Below the pieces are notes generated by a model that had not been told where the DNA came from, did not search any database, and saw nothing but the letters and a program-made list of their open reading frames with translations. Below, piece by piece: positions 33,321 to 41,376 of a stretch of 64,000 nt of DNA. The position numbers and the translations under genes were made by a program. Numbering within the stretch: the stretch's first letter is position 1; each line of letters begins with the position of its first letter. This DNA is from Roseicella sp. DB1501 (GTDB taxonomy: Bacteria; Pseudomonadota; Alphaproteobacteria; Acetobacterales; Acetobacteraceae), in the NCBI RefSeq assembly GCF_013112485.1, contig NZ_JABFHG010000008.1, positions 62,001 through 126,000 of the forward strand. The letters run 5' to 3'.

Positions 33321-34154
33321 CTAAGCGAGCAGCCGCCGCAAGGACAGTCCGACGGGAACCATCGCGGGGATAAGCGAGCCGGTGAAGGTGCGGAGCGCGT
33401 GCAGCACCGCCTCGCGCTGCCCGCCCGGCACCTCCCCGGCGATGGCGAGCGATGGCCGCAGCGCATCGGCCTCCCCCGCCGCCAGATCCAGCGCCGCCTC
33501 CTGCCCGGCGGCGATCGCGGCCGGATCGAGCGCGGGGCCGAGCCAGCCCGGCAAGGCGGGCGGGATGCCCGGCCAGTGCGCCAGATGCAAATAGAGGCTC
33601 GGCACCACGCCGCTGCCCCCATGCCGCGCCGCGAGCCCCCGCACCGCCGCGGCGAGCGCGGGCGGCAGGGTCTCCAGCCGCGGCAGGAGCGGCGGCGCCG
33701 GCAGCATGGCCGGCGCGGCGAGGACCGGCGGCGGCGGCGCCGGCCTGGCGGGCGCGCCCTCCAGCGCCCGGCGCAGTGCCGTCAGCAGGATCAGGTTGGT
33801 GAGGTTGCCTCGGTTGTAGGTCTCGACCAGCGCGATCAGGGCCGCGCGGCCGGCGGCGTCGATCCCCGCCGCCGCCAGCGCGCCGGGCGGCAGCGGCGCG
33901 ATGGCGGGCAGCGGCAGGGAGGCGGCCAGCCGCTCCCGTGCCCCGGCGAGCCGCCCGTCCTCGAGCGGCGGCCGGATCGCCGCCCAGACCCAGGGCAGCA
34001 CCTCCGGCATGGTGGCGAGGTGGCGGTGGATCAGGTTGACCAGCGGCACCCCGCTCGCCCGCCGCAGCGCCGCGTAGAGGGCGGCGATCTCCGGTGGCGC
34101 CTCGCCCTCGCGCAGCTCCGCCAGGGCCGGGCCGGCCGTCGCGTCGCCGCTCAT
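33321..34154 (-). CDS. DehI-like (halocarboxylic acid dehydrogenase family) protein lacking the catalytic Asp
   Basis: A 277-residue all-helical protein with the internal duplication of the DehI fold. PEIAALYAALRRASGVPLVN, LATMPEVLPWVWAAI and ETYNRGNLTNLILLTAL match, from memory, corresponding segments of Pseudomonas DehI. Where DehI has its catalytic Asp (ASDFQALANWP), this protein reads PSLYLHLAHWP, giving Leu187. It therefore probably is not a 2-haloacid dehalogenase and keeps only the fold. A Pro-rich linker (PAPPPPVLAAPAMLPAPPLL) joins the halves. It lies 37 bases after the metallo-hydrolase gene, probably in one operon. Confidence 0.7.
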   Translation of the reverse strand: MSGDATAGPALAELREGEAPPEIAALYAALRRASGVPLVNLIHRHLATMPEVLPWVWAAIRPPLEDGRLAGARERLAASLPLPAIAPLPPGALAAAGIDAAGRAALIALVETYNRGNLTNLILLTALRRALEGAPARPAPPPPVLAAPAMLPAPPLLPRLETLPPALAAAVRGLAARHGGSGVVPSLYLHLAHWPGIPPALPGWLGPALDPAAIAAGQEAALDLAAGEADALRPSLAIAGEVPGGQREAVLHALRTFTGSLIPAMVPVGLSLRRLLA

Positions 34155-34191
34155 GCCCTGGCGGCCCGCGCCGCGCCGGCCCGGACGCGGC

Positions 34192-35187
34192 TCACAGCGT
34201 GGTCACGTTGGGAGCGGCGGGATACCAGCCATAGCCCTCGCCCTCGCGCTTCACATGGCCGAGGCCCGGCCAGGGGAAATGGTAGGAGAGGACCAGAGTC
34301 TCGTCCTTCGCCAGCCGGTCGAGCATGCGCGCGCGCGACTGCGCCGAGAGCTTCGGGTCGGAATCGAAGGAGAACTCCCAGAGCGGCTTGCGCAGCAGCA
34401 GGATCTGGTGATGCGCGAGGTCGCCGGTGTTCATCACCGTCGTGTTGCCCGAGGTGATGGCGTAGCACATATGGCCGAAGGTATGGCCCGGCGTGGCGAT
34501 GCCCACCACGCCCGGCACCACCGGTTGCCCGTCCTTCACCATGATCATGCGGTCACGGTAGGCGCCGAGATTCTTGGTGGCGCCGTCGATGAAGGGCCCC
34601 ATGAAGTCCGGCCCCTTCTTGTTGCCGGGATCGGTCCAGAATTTCAGGTCGGTCTCGCTGACCGCCACCTGGGCGTTGGGGAAATTCCGCTTCCCATCGG
34701 CATCGACCAGCGCCCAGCAATGGTCGCAATGCGCATGCGTCAGGATGACGAGGTCGATCTGCTCCGGCTCGATGCCGGCGGCGCGCATGTTGGCCAGCAG
34801 CCGCCCGGTGGTCGGGCCGAACATCTTGCTCGCCGCGCCCATGCTCTCGCCCATGCCGGTGTCGAACAGGATGAGCTGCTTGCCGGTGTTCAGGATCAGC
34901 GCGTTCTGCTCCAGCGTCGCCGAGCCGGGATCGAGGAAGTTGCCGGTCAGGAGGGCGCGGATCTCCTCCGGCGGCGAGGCCGGGAAGGCCGGCTCCGGCT
35001 TGCCGAGCGGCAGGGTGCCGTCGGAGACGATCGTCGCTTCGAACTCGCCGATGCGGAAGCGGTGCCAGGCCGGCGGCAGCGTGTTGCGGAAGGGCGCGGC
35101 GGCGCGCGCCGGCAGGCCGGGCAGCAGGGATGCGCCGATGCCGGCCGAGGCCGCGCCGAGCAGGGCGCGGCGGCTGAATGCGGACAT
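34192..35187 (-). CDS. Exported metallo-beta-lactamase-fold hydrolase
   Basis: A 331-residue MBL-superfamily enzyme with a twin-arginine signal (SRRALLGAASAGIGASLLPG) and cleavage near ARA. The zinc motif is THAHCDHCWAL (HxHxDH), followed by TPGHTFGHM and NTGDLAHHQ (Asp bridging). It hydrolyses an ester, lactone or sulfate-type substrate in the periplasm. GAGGGGAGGAAG precedes the ATG at 35187. It diverges from a CoA ligase gene at 35337 and leads the DehI-like gene. It is not a beta-lactamase by sequence; the substrate is unknown. Confidence 0.88.
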   Translation of the reverse strand: MSAFSRRALLGAASAGIGASLLPGLPARAAAPFRNTLPPAWHRFRIGEFEATIVSDGTLPLGKPEPAFPASPPEEIRALLTGNFLDPGSATLEQNALILNTGKQLILFDTGMGESMGAASKMFGPTTGRLLANMRAAGIEPEQIDLVILTHAHCDHCWALVDADGKRNFPNAQVAVSETDLKFWTDPGNKKGPDFMGPFIDGATKNLGAYRDRMIMVKDGQPVVPGVVGIATPGHTFGHMCYAITSGNTTVMNTGDLAHHQILLLRKPLWEFSFDSDPKLSAQSRARMLDRLAKDETLVLSYHFPWPGLGHVKREGEGYGWYPAAPNVTTL

Positions 35188-35336
35188 GGTGTTCTTCCTC
35201 CCCTCGGGTCCCGCCTGGTGGGACCGGGTGCAAGCATGCCACAGCGCCAGCGCCTGTCTGCCTGAAAACGCATCCATGGTCCTGCATTGACGCCTGACGG
35301 CCCCGGACGCCACCTTGCGGCAGGAGGAGGAAACGG

Positions 35337-36872
35337 ATGCCGCAGCTTGCCACCTGGGTGGAACGCCAGCCGCAGAAGATCGCCGTGCATTTCCCCGACA
35401 GCGGCGACAGCCTGACCTATGCCGCACTCGAGACGCGGGCCCGGCGCGCGGCGCACTGGCTGATCCGGCAGGGACTCGCGGCCGGCGACGGGATCGCGGT
35501 GCTGCTCGACAACCGGCCGGAATTCCTCGAGCTCGCCGAGGCGGCGCGGCTGGCCGGGCTGTATTTCACGCCGCTCTCCATCCATCTGCGGCCGCATGAG
35601 GTCGCCTATGTGCTGAACGACAGCGGCGCGAAGCTGGTCGTCGCCAGCCCGGAGCTGGCCGGGCTCGCCGCCGCGCTGCTCGCCGAAGGGGCGCTCGGCG
35701 ACCGGCCGCGCTACGCGGTCGGCGCGGGCATTCCCGGCTACGAGGATTATGAGGCGGCATTGGCGGCGGAGGACCCGCAAGCACCGCTGCCCGAGCGGCC
35801 GCTCGGGCGGGAATTCCTCTATTCCTCGGGAACGACGGGCCTGCCCAAGGGCATCCGGCGGCCGATGCTGCCGCATGCCGAGCGCGACGCGCCGATGTGG
35901 GACATGACCTGGAAGTCGCTCTACGGATTCGACGAGAGCGTGGTCTATCTCTCGCCGGCGCCGCTCTATCACGCGGCGCCCTTCGGCTATGTCAGCCGGA
36001 CGCTGCAGGAGGGCGGCACCGCCGTCATCCTGCGCAAGTTCGATCCGGCGCAATGCCTCGCCACGATCGAGAGCCACCGCATCACCCACAGCCAATGGGT
36101 GCCGACGATGTTCGTGCGGCTGCTCGCCCTGCCGGAGGAGATCCGACGGCAGCACGACCTCTCCTCGCACCGCGTCGCCATCCATGCCGCGGCGCCCTGC
36201 CCGGTGCCGGTGAAGCGGGCGATGATCGAATGGTGGGGACCGATCCTCTACGAATACTATGCCGGCTCCGAGGGCATCGGCACGACGGTGATCGACAGCG
36301 AGACCTGGCTGCGCAAGCCGCGCTCCGTCGGCCGGCCGGTGAACGGCGTCAGGGTGCACATCACCGGCGAGGACGGGCAGGAGCTGCCGCCGGGCGAGAC
36401 CGGGACGATCCGCTTCGAGGGCGGGCCGCGTTTCGCCTACCACAACGCGCCGGACAAGACCGCCGCCTGCTACGACGCGCGCGGCTGGGCGACGCTCGGC
36501 GATCTCGGCTGGCTGGACGAGGAGGGATATCTCTTCCTCTCCGACCGGCGGGCGGACCTCATCCTCTCCGGCGGCGTCAACCTCTACCCCGCCGAGATCG
36601 AGGCGGTGCTGGCGCAGCATCCGGATGTCGCCGAGGTGGCGGTGGTCGGCATCCCGCATCCGGAGATGGGGGAGCAGGTGCACGCCGTGGTGGTGCCGCG
36701 TGAGGGCGTCGCGGAGGATGCCGCCTTCCAGGCCGGGCTGGAGGCCTGGTGCCGCGAGCGGCTGGCGGGGCCGAAGCGGCCGCGGAGCTGGGAGGTGGCG
36801 GAGGAACTGCCGCGCAGCGAGGCCGGCAAGCTGCTGCGCCGGCTGCTGAAGGAGCGCTATCTGCCGGGTTGA
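35337..36872 (+). CDS. AMP-forming acyl-CoA synthetase, second in the window
   Basis: A 511-residue ANL ligase. Motifs are YSSGTTGLPKGI (near 162), YEYYAGSEGIGTTVID (near 303), LGDLGWLDEEGYLFLSDR (near 387) with SGGVNLYPAEIE, and a C-terminal lysine in RSEAGKLLRR (near 502). It differs clearly in sequence from the ligase at 12601. A perfect AGGAGGAGG stands before the ATG. Its convergent neighbours (Bug receptor, acyl-CoA dehydrogenase, CoA racemase) suggest a related acyl-CoA route. Confidence 0.92.
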   Translation: MPQLATWVERQPQKIAVHFPDSGDSLTYAALETRARRAAHWLIRQGLAAGDGIAVLLDNRPEFLELAEAARLAGLYFTPLSIHLRPHEVAYVLNDSGAKLVVASPELAGLAAALLAEGALGDRPRYAVGAGIPGYEDYEAALAAEDPQAPLPERPLGREFLYSSGTTGLPKGIRRPMLPHAERDAPMWDMTWKSLYGFDESVVYLSPAPLYHAAPFGYVSRTLQEGGTAVILRKFDPAQCLATIESHRITHSQWVPTMFVRLLALPEEIRRQHDLSSHRVAIHAAAPCPVPVKRAMIEWWGPILYEYYAGSEGIGTTVIDSETWLRKPRSVGRPVNGVRVHITGEDGQELPPGETGTIRFEGGPRFAYHNAPDKTAACYDARGWATLGDLGWLDEEGYLFLSDRRADLILSGGVNLYPAEIEAVLAQHPDVAEVAVVGIPHPEMGEQVHAVVVPREGVAEDAAFQAGLEAWCRERLAGPKRPRSWEVAEELPRSEAGKLLRRLLKERYLPG

Positions 36873-36914
36873 GAACGCCCCATGACGGCGCGCGGCGACG
36901 TCATGGGGACCTCG

Positions 36915-37889
36915 TCAGCCGGTCTTCAGGCCGAGCCGCTTCACCATCGCCTCCTCGGCATCGATCGTCTCGGCCATGATGCGCGCGTAATCGGTGCTGT
37001 TGAGATACTCGACCGGCTGGTCGAGCCGCGCCAGCACCGCCAGATGCGACGGGTCGAACAGCGCCTTGCGGAAACCCTCGTGCAGCACGCCGAGGATGCC
37101 GGGATCGAGCCCGGCCGGCGCCACCAGCCCATAGGGCGAGGTGATGACCATGCCCTGATAGCCGAGCTCGAGCAGCGTCGGCACCTCGGGGAAGCGCGGC
37201 ACCCGTTCGCGGGTCCAGAAATTCAGGAAGCGGAGCTGGCCGTCCACTACCATCTGGGCGCCGCCGGTGCCGGCCGCCTGCGCCTCGATATGGCCGCCGA
37301 GCAGCGCCGGATAAGCATCGGATTCGCCGCGGAAGGGGATGTGCTCGACCTCGAGCTTCTCGCGCCCGGCCAGTTCCATCATCGCCAGATGCGGCGTGCC
37401 ATTGGCGCCGGTATTGCCCCAGCGATGCGTCCCCGGCCGCGTCCTGGCATCGGCGACGAGCTCCTGCCAGGTCTTCCAGGGCGAATCGGCGCGCACCAGC
37501 ACGCCGAAGGTGTAGCCGGTGAGATGCAGGATCGGCGTGAAGTCGCGCCGCGGGTCGTAGGGCATGCGCTGCATGAAGGGCAGGCGCAGCGCCGGCATCG
37601 TCATCTGCGCGACGAGATAGCCATCCGGCTTGGCGCGGGCGACGGCAGCAGCGCCCAGGGTGCTGCCGGCGCCCGGCCGGTTCTCCGTCACCACCGTCTG
37701 GCCGAAGGCGCGCGAGGCCGCCTCGGCCAGGGCGCGCATCTGCACATCCGTCGCACCGCCCGGGGTGAAGGGGACGAGCAGCGTGATCGGCCGGTCGGGG
37801 AACTGGGTCTGGGCGCGGGCCAGCGCCGGCAGGGCAAGGGCGGACGCCGCGCCGAGTAGCGCGCGGCGGGATGGACCGTGGCGACGCAT
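36915..37889 (-). CDS. Bug/TctC-type periplasmic solute-binding protein, second in the window
   Basis: A 324-residue tripartite-tricarboxylate receptor. A Tat-like signal (RRALLGAASALALPALARA) is followed by RPITLLVPFTPGGATDVQMR, VVTENRPGAGSTLGAAAVAR, the pocket segments HIPFRGESDAYPALLGGHI and FPEVPTLLELGYQG. It starts 2 bases after the acyl-CoA dehydrogenase stop and is the last gene of the three-gene operon racemase-dehydrogenase-receptor. No permease gene is adjacent. The ligand is probably the acid that the neighbouring CoA enzymes consume. Confidence 0.92.
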   Translation of the reverse strand: MRRHGPSRRALLGAASALALPALARAQTQFPDRPITLLVPFTPGGATDVQMRALAEAASRAFGQTVVTENRPGAGSTLGAAAVARAKPDGYLVAQMTMPALRLPFMQRMPYDPRRDFTPILHLTGYTFGVLVRADSPWKTWQELVADARTRPGTHRWGNTGANGTPHLAMMELAGREKLEVEHIPFRGESDAYPALLGGHIEAQAAGTGGAQMVVDGQLRFLNFWTRERVPRFPEVPTLLELGYQGMVITSPYGLVAPAGLDPGILGVLHEGFRKALFDPSHLAVLARLDQPVEYLNSTDYARIMAETIDAEEAMVKRLGLKTG

Positions 37890-37891
37890 CC

Positions 37892-39064
37892 TCACAGCGT
37901 GCGCCCGATGATCTCGCGCATGATCTCGCTGCTGCCGCCATAGATGCGACCGACGCGGGCATCGGCCCAGGCGCGGCCGATCTCGTATTCCGCCATGTAG
38001 CCGTAGCCGCCATGGATCTGCAGGAAATCGTCGAAGAGCCGGTTCTGCATCTCGGCGCCCATCAGCTTGGCGGTCGCCGCCAGTTCCACCGTCAGCTCGC
38101 CGCGCAGGTGCAGCGCCAGGCAGTGATCGGCGAAGACGCGGTACATCGCCGCCTGTGCCTTGGCATCGGCCAGCTTGAAGCGGTTGTGCTGGAAGTCGAT
38201 GACCGGCTGGCCGAAGGCCTGGCGCTCCTTGGCGTATTGCACCGTCTTCTCGAGCATCACCTCCATCCCCATGGCGGCGCGCACGGCGATCACCAGGCGC
38301 TCCTGCGGCAGGTTGCGGATGAGATAGGAGAAGCCCTTGTTCTCCTCGCCGAGCAGGTTCTCGACCGGCACCCGCACATCCTCGAAGAACAGCTCCGAGG
38401 TGTCCTGGGCGTGCAGGCCGATCTTTTCCAGGTTGCGGCCCTTGGTGAAGCCGGGCGTGCCGGCGGGCACGCAGATCAGGCTGATGCCCTTGCGGCCCGC
38501 CGTCGGGTCGGTCTTGGCGCAGACGATGACGAGATCGGCGAGCTGGCCGTTGCTGATGAAGGTCTTGGAGCCGTTGATGACGTAGTGGTCGCCCTCGCGC
38601 TTCGCCGTGGTGCGCATCGCCTTGAGGTCGCTGCCCATGCCCGGCTCGGTCATGGCGATGGCGCCGATGATCTCGCCGCGCGCCATCCCGGGCAGCCATT
38701 CGCGCTTCCTCTCGGGCCGCGCCAGGTCCTCGATATAGGGGACGACAATGTCCGAGTGCAGCGGGAAGCCCGGCCCGGTGCAGTTGGTGCGGGCGATCTC
38801 CTCGATCACGATGGCGCTGTAGCCGAAATCGGCGCCGGCGCCGCCATGCTCCTCGGCGAGCATCGGGCAGAGGATGCCCGCCTCCCCGGCTTGCCGCCAG
38901 AGCTCGCGCGGGACGATGCCGTCGCGCTCCCATTGCCGGTGATGCGGCACGACATGCTTGTCGTAGAAGCGGCGCACCGTATCGCGGAAGGCCTCGTGCT
39001 CGGCGGTGAAGACGCTGCGCGGCCCGGTCAGGCGGGCGCCGCCGGCAGCAAGGTTGGTGTCCAT
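37892..39064 (-). CDS. Acyl-CoA dehydrogenase
   Basis: A 390-residue flavoenzyme. MTEPGMGSDLKAM binds FAD and substrate, and the signature QIHGGYGYMAEYEIGRAWAD with RIYGGSSEIMREII ends the protein. Where medium-chain enzymes have Glu this family has Gly (IYGG); the base is then expected in helix G, here LPQERLVIAV, as in long-chain and isovaleryl-CoA dehydrogenases. GGGAGAAACG precedes the ATG at 39064. It lies 37 bases after the racemase gene and 2 bases before the receptor. Confidence 0.92.
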   Translation of the reverse strand: MDTNLAAGGARLTGPRSVFTAEHEAFRDTVRRFYDKHVVPHHRQWERDGIVPRELWRQAGEAGILCPMLAEEHGGAGADFGYSAIVIEEIARTNCTGPGFPLHSDIVVPYIEDLARPERKREWLPGMARGEIIGAIAMTEPGMGSDLKAMRTTAKREGDHYVINGSKTFISNGQLADLVIVCAKTDPTAGRKGISLICVPAGTPGFTKGRNLEKIGLHAQDTSELFFEDVRVPVENLLGEENKGFSYLIRNLPQERLVIAVRAAMGMEVMLEKTVQYAKERQAFGQPVIDFQHNRFKLADAKAQAAMYRVFADHCLALHLRGELTVELAATAKLMGAEMQNRLFDDFLQIHGGYGYMAEYEIGRAWADARVGRIYGGSSEIMREIIGRTL

Positions 39065-39101
39065 CACGTTTCTCCCAGCAGGCAGCCCAACGGGCCTTCG
39101 A

Positions 39102-40241
39102 TCAATCGATGGCGCCGGCGGCGCGCAGCGCCGCGATGTCCCCGGCGCCGAGGCCGGCCTCGCGCAGCACCGCCTCGGTATGCGCGCCGCGCAGCGGCGG
39201 CGGGCCGGCGATCTCGCCCGGGGTGCGGCTGAAGCGCGGCGCCGGCGAGGGCTGCACGACGCCGTCGCGCAGCGTGAAGGTGCCGCGCGCCACGTTGTGC
39301 GGATGCGCCGGCGCCTCCTCCATGTCGAGGATCGGGGCGACGCAGGCATCGGTGCCCGCAAAGAGCCCAGCCCAGTCGTCGCGGGTACGGCTGCGGAAGA
39401 TGCCGGCCAGCCGCTCCTTCAGCGCCGGCCAGGCGGCGGGCTCCATGCGATCGGGGAAGTCGCGCGCGTCGAGGCCGAGCTTCTCGCAGAGCAGGGCGAA
39501 GAATTGCGGCTCGATCGGCCCGACCGAGAGCCAGCGGCCATCGGCGCATTCATAGGTGTCGTACCAGGGCGCCGCGCCGTCGAGCATGTTGGTGCCGCGC
39601 TCGTTCCGCCAGCGCCCGCGCGCCTTCATGGCGTAGATCGGCGCCATCAGCAGCGAGGCGCCGTCCACCATGGCGGCGTCCACCACCTGACCCTCGCCGC
39701 TGGCCTTGGCGTGCAGCAGCGCCGCGACCACGCCGAGGGCGAGCAGCATGCCGCCGCCGCCGAAATCGCCGACGAGGTTGAGCGGCGGCACCGGCCGTTC
39801 GCCCGGCCGGCCGATCGACCAGAGTGCGCCGGTCAGCGCGATGTAGTTCATGTCATGGCCGGCGGACTGCGCCAGCGGCCCCTCCTGCCCCCAGCCGGTC
39901 ATGCGGCCGAAGACGAGGCGCGGGTTGCGCGCGAGGCAGGGCTCGGGGCCGAGGCCGAGGCGCTCCATCACGCCGGGGCGGAACCCCTCGATCAGCGCAT
40001 CCGCTCCCTCGATGAGCCGCAGCACCGCGGCGATCGCCTCCGGCGATTTGAGGTCGAGCGCGATGGAGCGGCGGCCGCGATTGACGAAATCCGCCTGCGC
40101 GGATGCCGCGCTCTCCTTCGGGCCGCCCCGGCGCTCGATGCGCAGGACCTCGGCGCCGAGATCGGCGAGCACCATGCCGCAGAACGGGCCCGGCCCTATT
40201 CCGGCGAATTCCAGGATGCGCAGGCCCTTGAGCGGTCCCAT
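39102..40241 (-). CDS. Family III CoA enzyme, alpha-methylacyl-CoA racemase type
   Basis: A 379-residue CaiB/BaiF-superfamily protein. [22 protein letters not shown] is the usual CoA-site start (seen as [16 protein letters not shown]). H129 (GHDMNY) and D159 ([11 protein letters not shown]) match the proton-transfer His/Asp pair of alpha-methylacyl-CoA racemase, which favours a racemase over a CoA transferase. Such enzymes invert 2-methyl centres so that branched acyl-CoAs can be oxidised. It is the first gene of the operon with the dehydrogenase and the Bug receptor. ATG 40241 lies behind GGGAGG. Confidence 0.88.
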   Translation of the reverse strand: MGPLKGLRILEFAGIGPGPFCGMVLADLGAEVLRIERRGGPKESAASAQADFVNRGRRSIALDLKSPEAIAAVLRLIEGADALIEGFRPGVMERLGLGPEPCLARNPRLVFGRMTGWGQEGPLAQSAGHDMNYIALTGALWSIGRPGERPVPPLNLVGDFGGGGMLLALGVVAALLHAKASGEGQVVDAAMVDGASLLMAPIYAMKARGRWRNERGTNMLDGAAPWYDTYECADGRWLSVGPIEPQFFALLCEKLGLDARDFPDRMEPAAWPALKERLAGIFRSRTRDDWAGLFAGTDACVAPILDMEEAPAHPHNVARGTFTLRDGVVQPSPAPRFSRTPGEIAGPPPLRGAHTEAVLREAGLGAGDIAALRAAGAID

Positions 40242-40336
40242 CCGTTCCCTCCGTGTCGGGAGGGAGACTAGATCAGCTTGCCGCCGGGCGGAAATGCCCG
40301 CTCCTCTCTATCCGCCCTGGCAACGGCCAGACGGCG

Positions 40337-40762
40337 TCAGGCCTCTCCGGCCCCTTCCGGCTCGGCCGGTGCCTCGGGCGTCTCGGCGGCCCGCCGGGCA
40401 CCGCGATGCTGGCCGCCCAACCGCCCCGCCTCACTCGCCTTGGAGCGGTCATTGGCGAAATTCGCCGGGTTGTTCTGGCGTCCCTGATGCATGCCGCCGA
40501 TATGGCCGGCCTCGCGCGCCTTCGCCGGATCATTGGCGAAATTGGCCGGATTGTTCCGCTTTCCCTGGTGCACGCCACCGAGATGCCCGGCCTCGCGGGC
40601 CCGATCGCGGTTGTTGGCGAAATTGCCGGGATTGTTGGCTGCCCCCTGGCGCGAGCCGCCAAGCTGGCCGGCCCGCGACGCCTTCTCGCGGTTGTTGGCA
40701 AAGTTACCCGGATTGCTGTTCCGGCTGCCGCCATGCGGCATCTCGCCGCTGGAACCCGCCAT
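40337..40762 (-). CDS. KGG-repeat stress-type protein
   Basis: A 141-residue hydrophilic protein with four near-identical repeats of about 30 residues, each reading NNPxNFANDxxKAxEAGxxGG followed by a short HQG/RQG linker. This is the con-10/YciG-like KGG pattern found in desiccation- and stationary-phase-induced proteins. It lacks Cys and membrane segments. The start is ATG 40762, since AGGAAGGA stands 7 bases before it; the upstream ATG codons lack a ribosome site. The C-terminus is Glu/Ala/Pro-rich. Probably intrinsically disordered. Confidence 0.85.
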   Translation of the reverse strand: MAGSSGEMPHGGSRNSNPGNFANNREKASRAGQLGGSRQGAANNPGNFANNRDRAREAGHLGGVHQGKRNNPANFANDPAKAREAGHIGGMHQGRQNNPANFANDRSKASEAGRLGGQHRGARRAAETPEAPAEPEGAGEA

Positions 40763-40906
40763 GAAGCTGTCCTTCCTGCTGCTCGCTGTCATGCCGGCCG
40801 CCGGTGGCGGTCGGCATGGATGCAACGCGTCGGGTGAGGATGGGATGCCTCGGCGCGGCCCGGAACGGCCGAAGATGCGCCGCCGGACCGGTCGCCCGGG
40901 CTAAGT

Positions 40907-41086
40907 TCAGGCCTGCGGCGGCGGCATTTCCCGTGGTCCCGGCGGGTTCTGCGGCGGCAGTTCCGGGCCGGGGGTAGGCGCGGGCGGCAGCGGGCTCGGC
41001 CCGGGCGCCGGCGAGGGCGGGCCGGGCGGCATGGGCGGGATTTCGGGTCCCGGGAAGCCAGGTGGCGGCGTCGGATCGGATGGCAT
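40907..41086 (-). CDS. Small proline-rich protein
   Basis: A 59-residue protein in which nearly half of the residues are Pro (PGPPSPAPGPSPLPPAPTPG). It has no signal, Cys or known domain. The ATG at 41086 is preceded by GAGAGGACGAC at a good distance, which is the main support for its being real. It precedes the KGG gene by 144 bases on the same strand. Confidence 0.5.
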   Translation of the reverse strand: MPSDPTPPPGFPGPEIPPMPPGPPSPAPGPSPLPPAPTPGPELPPQNPPGPREMPPPQA

Positions 41087-41376
41087 GGCGTCGTCCTCTC
41101 TCGGGTTGGGCTTCGACAACGCCAGGAGGGTGGCGCCGTTGCCCCTGCCCCCGCCCCTGCCCCCCGCTCCTGTCCTGGGCGCGGGCGGGAGCCCGCGCGA
41201 GGGGGCGGCATTCCGCTCGCGGCGCCGCTGTGTGATACTGCGTGACACTGAAACCCGGCGTCATGCGATGCGCCCCCGACCGCGGTTGGCGCAGCGGCCC
41301 TCCTTTCAAGGCAGGTGCGGCGATCGCATGTCGGCCCGCGCGGCGGGCCCGCGCAACGGAGGGAAGGCACCGTCGC

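Noticed and set aside
34192-35187. Antibiotic resistance beta-lactamase
   Set aside because: Only the fold and zinc motif are shared; the Tat signal, the catabolic neighbours and the rest of the sequence fit a general MBL hydrolase.
35315-35599. A separate small gene ahead of the CoA ligase
   Set aside because: It overlaps the ligase start in another frame, has no ribosome site and a shadow-like composition.
40363-40713. Regularly spaced repeats that could be taken for a CRISPR array
   Set aside because: They are the coding repeats of the KGG protein, with similar, in-frame sequence throughout and no unique spacers.
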